Origin: Syntrophus sp. (in: bacteria)
Lineage (GTDB): Bacteria; Desulfobacterota; Syntrophia; Syntrophales; UBA8958
Assembly: GCA_025355725.1 (NCBI GenBank)
Contig: JANXZC010000150.1
Location: 1 to 50,229 of the forward strand
Direction of reading: 5' to 3'
DNA length: 50,229 bases
This document shows positions 18,949 through 29,564 of this stretch, piece by piece. Under the pieces are notes generated by a model. It was not told where the DNA came from and made no database searches. It saw nothing but the letters and a program-made list of their open reading frames with translations. Positions within the stretch are counted from its first letter, which is position 1. The number at the start of each line of letters is the position of its first letter. A program made the position numbers and the translations under genes.

Positions 18949-20055
18949 TTACGGCTGCATGACAAATCGCCTCATGCTGATATTAATCAGCAGGCCGATG
19001 CCCATCATCAGCACCACCACGGATGAACCGCCGTAGCTTAAAAATGGCAATGGTATGCCCACGACGGGGAGGATGCCAAGGACCATGCCGATATTGATAA
19101 AGACACCCCAAAAAATCATGATGGTAATCCCGTACGCAATCAGGGTTCCCGACAAGTCTCTTGAATACTGGGCAATTTTAAAACCCCACAGGATCAGGGA
19201 AAGAAACAGGATCATTAAGACAACACCCCCGATAAAGCCCCATTCCTCAGCAAAAACGGAAAAGACAAAATCCGTTTGCTGCTCCGGAAGGAATTTCAAC
19301 TGTGTCTGCGTCCCCTTCAAAAAGCCCTTCCCAAGAAATCCCCCAGAGCCGATGGCGATCATCGACTGAATGATATGATACCCGGAACCGAGGGGATCCC
19401 GCTCCGGATCGAAAAACGTCAGTATCCGCTCTTTCTGGTAATCCTTGAAAAAAAACCAGGCCAGAGGCACCAGGAGCAGCCCTGCGGATCCGGCAATGAG
19501 CAGATCCTTGATCCTGATCCCCACGAAAAGGATCATGGAGATAAAAATAATCAGCAACATCAAGGCTGTTCCCAGATCGGGCTGGCGGACAACGAGTACA
19601 AAGGGAACCAGAAGAATGAAAATGGGCGTCAAGAGATCTTTGATACTGTAGCGGCTTTGGGTTCCGTGATCGCTGAAATATCTTGCCAGGGCAAGGATAA
19701 GGGTCAGCTTGATCAATTCCGAGGGCTGAAAGGAGAATCCTCCAAAGGCAAGCCAGCGCTGGGAGCCGTGGCTCGTATATCCATAAAAAATCACAAAGAT
19801 TAGCGAAACGATGGCAACGCCATGGATAACATAAGCGTATTGAACAAGAATTCGGTGATCAATGGAAAGGGTGATCAGCATAAAGAGCAGCCCCAGTATT
19901 ATCCACTGGATCTGCTTCAGATAAAGGGGGGCCTTCGCCGCGGTGAGGCTGAACCCGGTACTGTATATGTTCATTACCCCGATGAGGCATATTGTCAGAA
20001 CAATACCCAAGAGGGGCCAATCGAAATTAATCAGCAACTGTCTATCAAATTTCAT
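18949..20055 (-). CDS. rodA: Peptidoglycan glycosyltransferase RodA
   Basis: A 368-residue SEDS-family polymerase with about ten membrane helices, which works with PBP2 to build the side wall of rod-shaped cells. Family motifs include GSQRWLAFGGFSFQPSEL, RQPDLGTAL and the C-terminal GIPLPFLSYGGSS. It overlaps the upstream mrdA by four bases, so polymerase and transpeptidase are coupled. Confidence 0.96.
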   Translation of the reverse strand: MKFDRQLLINFDWPLLGIVLTICLIGVMNIYSTGFSLTAAKAPLYLKQIQWIILGLLFMLITLSIDHRILVQYAYVIHGVAIVSLIFVIFYGYTSHGSQRWLAFGGFSFQPSELIKLTLILALARYFSDHGTQSRYSIKDLLTPIFILLVPFVLVVRQPDLGTALMLLIIFISMILFVGIRIKDLLIAGSAGLLLVPLAWFFFKDYQKERILTFFDPERDPLGSGYHIIQSMIAIGSGGFLGKGFLKGTQTQLKFLPEQQTDFVFSVFAEEWGFIGGVVLMILFLSLILWGFKIAQYSRDLSGTLIAYGITIMIFWGVFINIGMVLGILPVVGIPLPFLSYGGSSVVVLMMGIGLLINISMRRFVMQP

Positions 20056-21947
20056 TGCCCTGCTCGCTCAATGACGACATTTTGCGCAACGGGCGCCTTC
20101 GGCGCCGCCCGGCTGGCTTTGAGATGGAAGTAGGCGTCGACAATCTGTCTTGCTACCGGGGCGGCAACAGCGCCGCCACCGCCGGCGTGCTCGACGATCA
20201 CGGCAACGGCAATTTCCGGATGTTTATAGGGGGCAAAACAGGCAAAAAGGGCATGATCCTTGAATCGCCCGGAGAGAATCTTCGCCCTGCGAGCCGCTTC
20301 ACCTTGAGGCAATCCCACGACCTGTGAGGTTCCCGTCTTTCCCGCCACATCGGCCTCGGGTCTGCGCAGGGCGCTACCGGTGCCCCCTTTTTCATTTACC
20401 ACCCCCCAGAGGCCCTGTCTTATCATTTCAATATATTCTGGAGAAACCGGAAGGACACTTTTCTTTTCCGGCGGGAACACTTTGACAATTCTGCCGTCTG
20501 ACGCCTCGATCTGCTTGACGATTCGGGGGCGCCAGAGGGCGCCGCCATTGGCCAAGGCGCTAAAGGCGTTGGCGAGCTGAACGGGGGTTACCAGATTGTA
20601 GCCCTGTCCAATAGAAACGGAGATGGTCTCCCCTAACTGCCAAGGTTCCTTCCGTTTCGCCAGTTTCCATGCCTTGGAGGGAACCAGCCCCGGTTTTTCC
20701 CTTGGCAAATCAATGCCGCTGAGCTCACCGAACCCGAAACTCCGGGCGTATTCAGCCAATTTGTCAACGCCCAGCATTTTCCCGATATTATAAAAATAGA
20801 CGTCGCAGGACTCCACCAGGGCCCGGTGGAGATCCACCCAGCCGTGGCCATGCCGCTGCCAGCAGCGAAAGGACCTGTTCCCCAGCTCAAAAGATCCGTT
20901 GCAGAAGAATCGCGTGTCCGGAGTAATCAGACCTTCGGCAAGGGCCGCCGCCGCGACCACCACTTTATATGTCGATCCGGGGGGATACTGACCAGATACG
21001 GCCCTGTTTTCCATGGGATACAGGGGATCTTTAGACAGTCTATCCCAATCCCGCTTGGAGATTCCGGAGTTAAAAAGGTTGGGATCAAAAGAGGGAGTGC
21101 TGACGAGGGCCAGGATGGATCCGTCCCGTGGGTCCATGACAACGGCGGTCCCGCGTTTGCCATCCAGGGCCTCCCAAGCCGCCTTCTGAAGTTCAAAATC
21201 AATCGTCAGCACGACATTGTGTCCTGAAAGGGGGGCAATGTGACCCAGTGCCTTAACCACTTTACCGGTAACATTGACTTCCACCTGTTCAGCGCCACTT
21301 TTACCGGCAAGATATTCATTGAGAAACTTCTCTATTCCTGATTTCCCGATAATGTCTCCCGGACCCATCTCATCGTCATCACGTTTTTCCAGTTCCTCCT
21401 TGCTTATTTCTCCTGTATATCCGATGACATGAGACATCATCTCCCCCCCAGAATACTTCCTCACCGGCGCCACTTCCACAACAACGCCCGGCAGATCGAG
21501 GGCATGGGTTTCTACATAAGCCAATTTCGCCATGGTAATGTTCTTTTCGAGCCTGACCGGCATAAAAGGCCTGGTTTTCCCCGTAAGCTGGGAATCATTG
21601 TTCAGTGATAGCCCCCTTTTTTCATAAAAGGCCTCCACTTGCTCTATGATGCGCTGGATATCAACGACACGGCTCGGCACATAGACCAGATCGAAGGCTG
21701 CTTGATTACCCACGATGACCTGCCGGTTGGTGTCCATAATCAATCCCCGCAGGGGTGCAATCTTTCTCAGGCGTACAGAATTGTTTTCCGAGCGTAATTT
21801 GTATTCATCACCCTTGAACACCTGGAGATAGGCCAGCCTGAGGGTCAGAATGGCTATGGCGATCAGAACAATGACAAAAAGACGCTGAAAACGTTTCCGG
21901 AAATCCGCCGTATCATGGCCGTTAAGACGACCGAACATACCCATCAT
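20052..21947 (-). CDS. mrdA: Penicillin-binding protein 2 (transpeptidase)
   Basis: A 631-residue class B PBP that cross-links peptidoglycan made by RodA. One N-terminal membrane helix (about 22-42) and a dimerisation domain precede the transpeptidase domain. Active-site motifs are STYK (S325, K328), SCD (380-382, the usual S-x-D form in PBP2) and KTGT (537-540). It overlaps mreD by about 26 bases and rodA by four. Confidence 0.96.
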   Translation of the reverse strand: MMGMFGRLNGHDTADFRKRFQRLFVIVLIAIAILTLRLAYLQVFKGDEYKLRSENNSVRLRKIAPLRGLIMDTNRQVIVGNQAAFDLVYVPSRVVDIQRIIEQVEAFYEKRGLSLNNDSQLTGKTRPFMPVRLEKNITMAKLAYVETHALDLPGVVVEVAPVRKYSGGEMMSHVIGYTGEISKEELEKRDDDEMGPGDIIGKSGIEKFLNEYLAGKSGAEQVEVNVTGKVVKALGHIAPLSGHNVVLTIDFELQKAAWEALDGKRGTAVVMDPRDGSILALVSTPSFDPNLFNSGISKRDWDRLSKDPLYPMENRAVSGQYPPGSTYKVVVAAAALAEGLITPDTRFFCNGSFELGNRSFRCWQRHGHGWVDLHRALVESCDVYFYNIGKMLGVDKLAEYARSFGFGELSGIDLPREKPGLVPSKAWKLAKRKEPWQLGETISVSIGQGYNLVTPVQLANAFSALANGGALWRPRIVKQIEASDGRIVKVFPPEKKSVLPVSPEYIEMIRQGLWGVVNEKGGTGSALRRPEADVAGKTGTSQVVGLPQGEAARRAKILSGRFKDHALFACFAPYKHPEIAVAVIVEHAGGGGAVAAPVARQIVDAYFHLKASRAAPKAPVAQNVVIERAGQ

Positions 21948-22422
21948 GGAGCCAACCTATCCGGTGGAAAAACTTAAAGAGAAACGGGCTTATCAAACTT
22001 ACGATAACCAACTGGGGTATAAAATACAAGACCAGATCAGAAAAGATATTTGTTCCATAGATTATCTGGTTTAAAACCAGTAACCATATCCCCTCGATAA
22101 AACCACAACACAACGTGAAGAGGATAACAAAGGGGGTACTTTTCGCATATACATGCAATGATACGAGATAGACCATGAGGAAAATAGAGGTATAGATGAG
22201 GGCGTAGAAACCCGAGCAGACGCCGGTTATGCAATCCATCATCAAACCGAGAATCAGCGACAGGATACTTCCCCTGAGAACAGCCATACGCAAGCCCGCA
22301 TAGATGACCATGACGAGGGAGATCTCGACGGCAATCGAGTGAAAAAAAATCGTCCCTAAAACAGCGTGCTGAAAGACAACGAGCATCAGGAGAAACCAGG
22401 GAACGAAAACGTAAAAATTCAT
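21922..22422 (-). CDS. mreD: Rod shape-determining protein MreD
   Basis: A 166-residue inner-membrane protein with about five hydrophobic helices and few charged residues, as usual for MreD. The identification rests on that profile and on its place between mreC and mrdA. It is separated from mreC by the second copy of the palindromic element, which may reduce read-through from mreBC. Confidence 0.88.
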   Translation of the reverse strand: MNFYVFVPWFLLMLVVFQHAVLGTIFFHSIAVEISLVMVIYAGLRMAVLRGSILSLILGLMMDCITGVCSGFYALIYTSIFLMVYLVSLHVYAKSTPFVILFTLCCGFIEGIWLLVLNQIIYGTNIFSDLVLYFIPQLVIVSLISPFLFKFFHRIGWLHDGYVRSS

Positions 22423-22462
22423 TTTTTAAACCTTCAAAAAAACGGAAATTAGGACATAATTA

Positions 22463-22586
22463 ACGGCTTCGTAAAAAGATCCGCAGGCAAGGCGCGCCAA
22501 GCCTGAGGACTGAGGCGTACTTGTCGTACGCCGCAGGGACGAAGGATGCAGCGCAACGCAGCATCCGGATCTTTTTACGAAGCCGT
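22463..22586 (-). repeat. Palindromic intergenic element, copy 2
   Basis: 124 bp with perfect 21-bp terminal arms (22463-22483 and 22566-22586) starting ACGGCTTCGTAAAAA, and the same inner hairpins as copy 1. The last base of the mreC stop codon is the first base of the element. It sits inside the mre operon between mreC and mreD. The first bases after it (AATTATG-CC) match copies 1 and 3, but the longer tail does not. Confidence 0.93.
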
Positions 22587-23431
22587 CATTTTTTCTTTTT
22601 CTCCGCTACCATCAAGACCATCACTTCTTCCAATCTGGTGAAATCCACCGCCGGAACCACCTCGATCCGCTGGAAGAGACCAGAATCCTTCTTGTCCGCC
22701 CGGATTACGGTTCCCAGCAGCAATCCTTTGGGGAAAATCTCCGTCATCCCCGAAGATACCACCAGATCTCCCGTCTTGACCTCCTCCGTCTTGGCAATGT
22801 ATTTCAGCATGCAGCGCATCGCCCCGGAACCCTGTAACATCCCCTGGACACGGGTTCCCTGCACTAAGGCGTCGATATTACTATTGCCATCGCTGATCAG
22901 TAGTACACGCGAGACATGCCATGATGTTTCTATAATCCTTCCGAGAACCCCTTGCTCGTTAATGACCGGCAAACCATTCCTGATGCCATGGGAGGTTCCC
23001 TTGTTGATGAGAATCGTCTTGATCAGTGATTTCTGGTCCATCCCGATAACCCTTGCGGTCATGGATACATAGTCGCTCTGATCTTTCATGGTAAGCAGTT
23101 TTTGCAGGCGCAGCCCCTCAAGATACCCTTCCTGGTGCAGGAGCAACTGATTCTTCAACTGGTCGTTCTCCCTTTTCAACCGCCTGTTTTCTTCTCCCAG
23201 CCCGACTAAAAAGAGATAACGGTTCCAAACAGTAATGGTTTCATCCAGGGGAATTCTGATCAGACGTTCGATAGGCGCCACCACATCGAGGATGAATCTT
23301 CTCGGATAACTCGTATCCGAAGGCATTTTCGTGCTCAAAAACAGGAGAATGATGGAGAAGACGATAACTAGGACGACGATGGCAATCGGCCGGTATTTTT
23401 TTGGAATCGACATATTTCTGGTGATTCTCAA
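22586..23431 (-). CDS. mreC: Rod shape-determining protein MreC
   Basis: A 281-residue periplasmic scaffold protein with one N-terminal membrane helix (YRPIAIVVLVIVFSIILLFL, 14-33), a coiled coil (about 80-108) and the beta-rich MreC core (SLIKTILINKGTSHGIRNG…, GVLGRIIE). The frame ends in a lysine-rich tail (AEKKKK) whose TGA stop runs into the palindromic element. The tail is short and may have been set by the insertion. Confidence 0.94.
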   Translation of the reverse strand: MRITRNMSIPKKYRPIAIVVLVIVFSIILLFLSTKMPSDTSYPRRFILDVVAPIERLIRIPLDETITVWNRYLFLVGLGEENRRLKRENDQLKNQLLLHQEGYLEGLRLQKLLTMKDQSDYVSMTARVIGMDQKSLIKTILINKGTSHGIRNGLPVINEQGVLGRIIETSWHVSRVLLISDGNSNIDALVQGTRVQGMLQGSGAMRCMLKYIAKTEEVKTGDLVVSSGMTEIFPKGLLLGTVIRADKKDSGLFQRIEVVPAVDFTRLEEVMVLMVAEKKKK

Positions 23432-23583
23432 ATCACATGAACAACCGGCATACCTGTCCAGTCACAGAGAACTTTTGCAAGACGACTATGAAAGCGCTTA
23501 AAAAGAAAGTAAGCCTCACGGCGCCGTACCCTCCAAGGCTCATAATCTTTCCCCTTTGTGTTTATGAGGTTATAGCGGAGCTG

Positions 23584-24642
<1,059 letters not shown>

Positions 24643-24690
24643 TCAATAAATATAAGCACCTAAGCTCTTACGACAATCACTTAGCATTGA

Positions 24691-24719
24691 CCTATAGCCT
24701 ATTTCTTGCGCCTAAGCAA
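24691..24719 (-). promoter_or_regulatory. Promoter candidate for the mre operon
   Basis: Minus strand -35 TTGCTT (24714-24719), exactly 17 bases, -10 TATAGG (24691-24696). It lies about 70 bases upstream of the mreB GTG. Confidence 0.45.
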
Positions 24720-24803
24720 TGCCTTTTTAAAAAGGTGATTGCATTTTCCGTGGGACTATAATATCAACGACCCTTCAAAAAAGGCACCTATAAGGGGAAC
24801 GGT

Positions 24804-26402
24804 ATGCTTGAGTTAATGAGAAAACATGCGCGAAACTGGATCATGAAGGTCCTCCTTGGCATCATTATCATCGTCTTCGTCTTCTACTTCGGTTCCATGA
24901 CGGGACGACAGAAGGCGGATGCCATCGCGACCGTTGACGGCAAGGTCATCACCTATCAGGAATATGAGAAGGAATACCGCAATCTGATCGATTTATACAA
25001 TCGCCGCTCCGGCGGTCGCCTTACAGAAGATATGTTGAAGACCCTAAATCTGAAGCAGCAGGCCCTCGACAAACTGGTTTATCAGGCTATTCTGACGAAA
25101 AAGGCCCAGGACCTGAAGGTCAAGGTCACCGACGAAGAAGTCAGGGGGTTCATATCTTCCCTGCCGACATTTCAGAGAAATGGCGTCTTCGATGATCGCC
25201 TGTACCAGCAGATGCTTCGTTACAACAAGATTACGCCGGAAGATTTCGAAAATGAGCAGCGGAAATCACTCCTGATCATGAAGCTGGAAGATCTTCTACA
25301 GGACGGCGTCCATGTTTCCGAGGAGGAGGTAAACAGCTTTTATGAGGCCCAGACCGAAAAAATCAACGTCTCTTTCGTGCGCCTGAGGGGCCTTGATTTT
25401 GAGGGTAAAGTCCAGGCGTCAACGTCAGATCTGGAAAAATACCTGAAAGAACATAGCGGCGATTTTCGCTCTCCCGAACAGATTCAGGTCAAATACCTGT
25501 TTTTCCCAGCCAGGGATTTCACGGCCAAGGTAACTGTCCCGGAAGAAGAAATTGCCGATTTCTACAACAGCCACAAGCAGCAGTGGACAAAGGCGGGAAA
25601 AACGCTTCCCCTTAGCAGCGTAAGGGATGAGATAGTCTCTGAACTTAAGCATTCCCGGGCAATGAGGCTCGCCTACGAGGAAGCAAAAAAGGCTCGCGAT
25701 ACGATTTATCAGCAGGAGAATTTCGACGCCTACGCCGCCACCCATCGCCTGCCGGTCACAGGAACAGAACTTTTCACCTTTAAAAACCCTCCCGAAGCCT
25801 TTCGGCAGATACCGGATTTTGCAAAGACAGTCTTTTCTCTTCAGAAAGACGAACTCAGCAATGTAATCGCCTCTGAAAGCGGCTACTATCTCCTCAAGGC
25901 AGCAGCAAAAAAGGCGGCGTATACGCCGGAGCTCAAGATCATCGAAAAAGAGGTACGCCAACGTTATTCGGCGCAGGAAGGCAGCCGCCTTGCCAAACAG
26001 GAGGCGGACGTGCTCCTTGCCCGCCTCAAGAAAGGGGATAAGCTGCAGATTATCGGAAAAGAAAAGAATCTTAAATTAGAGGAGACGGGATTTTTTCTCC
26101 CCACTACCCCGGCCCCGAAGATCGGGACGTCTTCCCTGATCATGAAAATACTATTCCAGCTCTCAGCGAAAAAACCTTATGGGGAAGAGGTTATCTTCAT
26201 AAACGGTGACTATTTCCTGATTGAGTTCCGGGAAAGGGCGCAGTCGGACAGGCAGATCCAGCCGGGACAGAAGGAGCAACTCAAGAAGGTGTATCTGGAT
26301 CTAAAAAGAAGCGAAGTGACACAGTCATGGATGGAAGAAAGCAAAAGCGCCTTGATCAAAGAGGGCAGATTGAAGATAACCAAAGATCTGAAAGACCTAT
26401 AA
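24804..26402 (+). CDS. PpiD/SurA-type periplasmic folding factor (SurA_N domain)
   Basis: A 532-residue protein anchored by one N-terminal helix (WIMKVLLGIIIIVFVFYFGSM, about 12-32), with a periplasmic SurA_N-like region (ATVDGKVITYQEYEKEYR…) and a parvulin-like segment around 340-375 (QIPDFAKTVFSLQKDELSNVI, GYYLLKAA). This is the PpiD layout: a membrane-tethered chaperone for outer-membrane protein transit. The isomerase domain looks degenerate. A TATAAT at 24757-24762 may be its -10, though no good -35 accompanies it. It is transcribed divergently from mreB. Confidence 0.88.
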   Translation: MLELMRKHARNWIMKVLLGIIIIVFVFYFGSMTGRQKADAIATVDGKVITYQEYEKEYRNLIDLYNRRSGGRLTEDMLKTLNLKQQALDKLVYQAILTKKAQDLKVKVTDEEVRGFISSLPTFQRNGVFDDRLYQQMLRYNKITPEDFENEQRKSLLIMKLEDLLQDGVHVSEEEVNSFYEAQTEKINVSFVRLRGLDFEGKVQASTSDLEKYLKEHSGDFRSPEQIQVKYLFFPARDFTAKVTVPEEEIADFYNSHKQQWTKAGKTLPLSSVRDEIVSELKHSRAMRLAYEEAKKARDTIYQQENFDAYAATHRLPVTGTELFTFKNPPEAFRQIPDFAKTVFSLQKDELSNVIASESGYYLLKAAAKKAAYTPELKIIEKEVRQRYSAQEGSRLAKQEADVLLARLKKGDKLQIIGKEKNLKLEETGFFLPTTPAPKIGTSSLIMKILFQLSAKKPYGEEVIFINGDYFLIEFRERAQSDRQIQPGQKEQLKKVYLDLKRSEVTQSWMEESKSALIKEGRLKITKDLKDL

Positions 26403-26436
26403 TAATTATAAAAAAACACCTCATGGAAGTCGGGAC

Positions 26437-26973
26437 ATGTCGGATGATAAAAAAGAAAAATGGATGACCTGGGTGGCACTGACAACGGCCCTAATGGCGG
26501 TATTGGCGGCGGTCACCACCCTGTATGTGGGCAAATATTCATCCCGTGCCGTTCTGGACCAGGGTCAGGAAACCAATAAGTGGTCCTATTATCAGGCTAA
26601 GAGCATTAAATCTTATATCTACGAGATTCAAAAACAGAAGCTGGAACTGGAGATCCTTGCCCAGCGGGGGAAGCTGCCCATGGATGTCCGCGAGCAATAC
26701 CAGAAGGTAATTGCCGGTTACGAAAATAAGATCAAGCAGTACGACAAGGAAAAGGAAGAGATCAAGGCCGAGGGGGATGCCTTGGCAAAAAGCAGAGTGA
26801 CGGCTCAGAGCCAGGCAGGAAACTTCGGGTACAGCCTCATATTCCTTCAGATTTCCATCATGCTCTCCTCCGTGGCTGCCCTGACGAAGAAAAAGCCACT
26901 CTGGCACCTGGGACTTGTCACTGTGGCGGGCTGGGTCTTTTTCTTTCTCGATGCGATCTGGTTGTTTTACTGA
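26437..26973 (+). CDS. DUF4337-family membrane protein
   Basis: A 178-residue protein with an N-terminal helix (VALTTALMAVLAAVTTLYVG, 13-32), a central charged coiled coil (about 45-115) and two helices near the end (LIFLQISIMLSSVAAL, LGLVTVAGWVFFFLDAIW). The W-x-Y-Y-Q-A-K-S-I-K segment is typical of DUF4337. Function is unknown. Its stop codon directly abuts the stop of the convergent DUF2845 gene. Confidence 0.8.
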   Translation: MSDDKKEKWMTWVALTTALMAVLAAVTTLYVGKYSSRAVLDQGQETNKWSYYQAKSIKSYIYEIQKQKLELEILAQRGKLPMDVREQYQKVIAGYENKIKQYDKEKEEIKAEGDALAKSRVTAQSQAGNFGYSLIFLQISIMLSSVAALTKKKPLWHLGLVTVAGWVFFFLDAIWLFY

Positions 26974-27339
26974 TCAGCGGCCCTTACATTCCGAGGCGCC
27001 GCGGCCGCGGCCATCCGTTGCTTCCTTGACCAGCTTTCCCCCTTCGAAGGTCAGGATGTAAATAAAATCGTCCTTCCCACAATTATAGGTCCACTGCTCC
27101 ACGGTTTTGGAAGACTTGACGCCCTTCGTTTTTGTCCCTGTTCCTTTCTTACGGGTCTCCTTGTCCCCCACCTTTTCCTTGAGTGTGGGCTTACCACATT
27201 CGATCATAACCCTGCCTTTCGAGTCCCCGACGCTCACCAATCCATCTCCACAGCGGAAGGCATGCAGGGTAAAAGGGAAAGACAGGAACAGAAGCAGGGA
27301 CAGAGTTCCCGAAAAAATGCCATAGGTCGGGGTGCGCAT
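26974..27339 (-). CDS. DUF2845-family secreted protein
   Basis: A 121-residue protein with a signal peptide (about residues 8-27, ending near LHAF), then FRCGDGLVSVGDSKGRVMIECGKPT, the hallmark of DUF2845. A lysine-rich loop and the WTYNCGKDDFIYILTFEGGKL segment follow. Cysteines are probably paired in the periplasm. Function is unknown. The ribosome-binding site is AGAAAGGATAA. Confidence 0.82.
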   Translation of the reverse strand: MRTPTYGIFSGTLSLLLFLSFPFTLHAFRCGDGLVSVGDSKGRVMIECGKPTLKEKVGDKETRKKGTGTKTKGVKSSKTVEQWTYNCGKDDFIYILTFEGGKLVKEATDGRGRGASECKGR

Positions 27340-27493
27340 ATCATTATCCTTTCTAACCCGTATGTCTATTCCAATTCCAACTCAAAGCGCTATCTACGTT
27401 GGCTTCGTCATCGGCTCCTCGACGTATTTCCATATACGCCTGCGAAAGCCTCTTCCTTGCCGCCTTGATTTCATCTTTGACTTGTAACCGGGA
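27340..27493 (-). other. Inter-gene stretch with an open frame continuing after nadD
   Basis: On the minus strand the nadD frame stays open for about 45 codons after its stop, with a coding-like reading (KDEIKAARKRLSQAYMEIRR…). It carries no ribosome-binding site of its own. It may be a dispersed intergenic repeat, a remnant, or chance. No terminator was recognised. Confidence 0.3.
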
Positions 27494-28144
27494 TTAGATG
27501 TTCCGGTACAGGCCGTTATTGACAATGTAATGGCGCACGGGCTCCGTGGTCAGATAGGTAACGGATTTACCGTCCCGAACCCGGTTCCGTATCCGGCTCG
27601 AAGCAATATCCAGAAAGGTCACCTCCCGAAAATAAATGGAATATCCCATCGGCCCCCGGAAGCCGTTTCCCTGGGATTCATAGTGGAATTGGGAGGCAAA
27701 TTCGGAAGGCAGAATACCTTCCAGACCTTTGTTTTCGTATCCCGGTCTGGTCATGACGACAAAATTGCAGAGTTGCAGGAGCTTCTCCCAGTCCTTCCAG
27801 GTCGTAATGGCATGAAAGGCATCCTGACCAACGATGAAGTACAGCTCCAGGTTTTGCAGATACTTTTTGAGGATAAACTCAACGGTCTCTACGGAATAAG
27901 ATTTCCCTTCCCTTTTGTTTTCCGCATCGGAAAAGGAAAAGGAAGGATTGTTTTCGATTGCCAGCCTGACCATTTGTTCCCGGTGGTAAAAAGATGTGAT
28001 TTCGCCCTCGATTTTATGCGGCGGCCGGGAAGCGGGGATAAAAATGATCCGGTTGAGATCAAACATCTCCAGAATTTCCTCGGCGCAACGCAGATGGCCG
28101 ATATGGATAGGATCGAAGGTCCCGCCAAGTAGTCCCCATTTCAT
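27494..28144 (-). CDS. nadD: Nicotinate-nucleotide adenylyltransferase
   Basis: A 216-residue nucleotidyltransferase that makes NaAD from NaMN and ATP in NAD synthesis. It has the [12 protein letters not shown] motif (8-19), the phosphate-binding PHK segment ([10 protein letters not shown]) and the closing [12 protein letters not shown] motif. Its ATG overlaps the proA stop by four bases, a common proA-nadD pairing in this group. Confidence 0.96.
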   Translation of the reverse strand: MKWGLLGGTFDPIHIGHLRCAEEILEMFDLNRIIFIPASRPPHKIEGEITSFYHREQMVRLAIENNPSFSFSDAENKREGKSYSVETVEFILKKYLQNLELYFIVGQDAFHAITTWKDWEKLLQLCNFVVMTRPGYENKGLEGILPSEFASQFHYESQGNGFRGPMGYSIYFREVTFLDIASSRIRNRVRDGKSVTYLTTEPVRHYIVNNGLYRNI

Positions 28145-29397
28145 GTTCTCACCTGTCCATTGCCGTAAATGATAAATTTGGATGTCGTTAGTTCTTCCAG
28201 TCCCATCGGGCCATAGGCGTGCAGCTTGGTGGTACTGATACCGATCTCCGCGCCAAGACCCAGCTCAAACCCGTCGCTGAATCGCGTGGAGGCGTTCACA
28301 AGCACCGTTGAAGACTGAACCTCGTTGAGAAATCTCTGGGCATGAGCGTAGCTTTCCGTAATGATGGCCTCCGTATGCAGAGAGCCATACTTTCCGATAT
28401 GGTCCATCGCCGCGTCCAATCCTTCCACAACGCGAATGGAAAGAACCAGGTTAAGGTATTCCTCGTGCCAGTCCTGCTCCGTTGCGGGGTCAATATCGGG
28501 AAGAATCGCCCGCGCCTGAGGGCATCCCCTTAACGTCACACCCGCATCTCCGTATTTTTCAGCCATAAGGGGAAGGAACCGGGCGGCTATCGCCTGGTGG
28601 ACAAGGAGGGTCTCCATGGCATTACAGACCCCGGGGCGCTGCACCTTTGCATTCACGCATATCTTCAGAGCCATGTCCAGATCGGCGTTCTCATCGACAA
28701 AAATATGGCAGACGCCCTTGTAATGCTTGATTACGGGAATTTTCGACTGACTGACCACGGCCCGGATCAGCTCCTCGCCCCCCCGGGGAATGATGACATC
28801 GATCCACTCCTCAAGCTGCAGCAGTTCATAGACGGCCTCTCGGTCCGTCATGGGGATAAGCTGGATGGCCGTCTCGGGAATCGGTCCTCTTTTCAGGGTT
28901 TCCTGAAGTATCCCCGCAATGGCCAGATTGGAATGGATAGCTTCCGAGCCCCCCCGGAGAATCACGGCGTTGCCCGATTTGATACAGAGGGCGGCGGCGT
29001 CGGCGGTGACGTTGGGACGAGACTCATAGATGATGCCGATGACCCCCAGAGGGATGCGCATGCGGCCTACCAGCAGGCCATTGGGGCGGCGCTGCATGGA
29101 ACTGACCTTACCCACGGGATCAGGCAGGGCCGCCACTTCTTCGAATCCCTTCGCCATTGCCTGAATCGTCGCTTCCTTGATGGTCAGACGGTCGATCATG
29201 GCGGCAGAGAGACCCTTCTCGGACGCGAGGACCACATCCCGGGCATTTTCTTCCATCAGGAATGATCCATGCTTCAGGAGGGCGGCGCCCATTCCCCGGA
29301 GGGCCAGGTTCTTCTCCTCCGCAGCCAGTCTGCACAACGTACTTGCCGCCTTTTTTGCCGCCTGTGCTATCCCGAGGATCTGGGATTGAATCGTCAT
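28141..29397 (-). CDS. proA: Gamma-glutamyl phosphate reductase
   Basis: A 418-residue aldehyde-dehydrogenase-fold enzyme for the second step of proline synthesis, reducing gamma-glutamyl phosphate to the semialdehyde with NADPH. The catalytic cysteine lies in [15 protein letters not shown], and [21 protein letters not shown] is typical of the family. The start was moved to ATG 29397 because this gives the usual length; a frame from 29439 adds 14 atypical residues. proB is not in the window. Confidence 0.95.
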   Translation of the reverse strand: MTIQSQILGIAQAAKKAASTLCRLAAEEKNLALRGMGAALLKHGSFLMEENARDVVLASEKGLSAAMIDRLTIKEATIQAMAKGFEEVAALPDPVGKVSSMQRRPNGLLVGRMRIPLGVIGIIYESRPNVTADAAALCIKSGNAVILRGGSEAIHSNLAIAGILQETLKRGPIPETAIQLIPMTDREAVYELLQLEEWIDVIIPRGGEELIRAVVSQSKIPVIKHYKGVCHIFVDENADLDMALKICVNAKVQRPGVCNAMETLLVHQAIAARFLPLMAEKYGDAGVTLRGCPQARAILPDIDPATEQDWHEEYLNLVLSIRVVEGLDAAMDHIGKYGSLHTEAIITESYAHAQRFLNEVQSSTVLVNASTRFSDGFELGLGAEIGISTTKLHAYGPMGLEELTTSKFIIYGNGQVRT

Positions 29398-29564
29398 TTC
29401 TCTACCGCTCCCCATTGACAAAGCTGCCAAAGTCTGCATATGAATCCCACCTTCGGGCTCAGATCAATACCTGCGTATCCCCGGCGGGCTGCTATGACCG
29501 GAGGTACTTTACAAAACCGTAGGGTTTGTGTCAAGGTGATTTGAGGAGAGGTTAAGCAAAAGGA

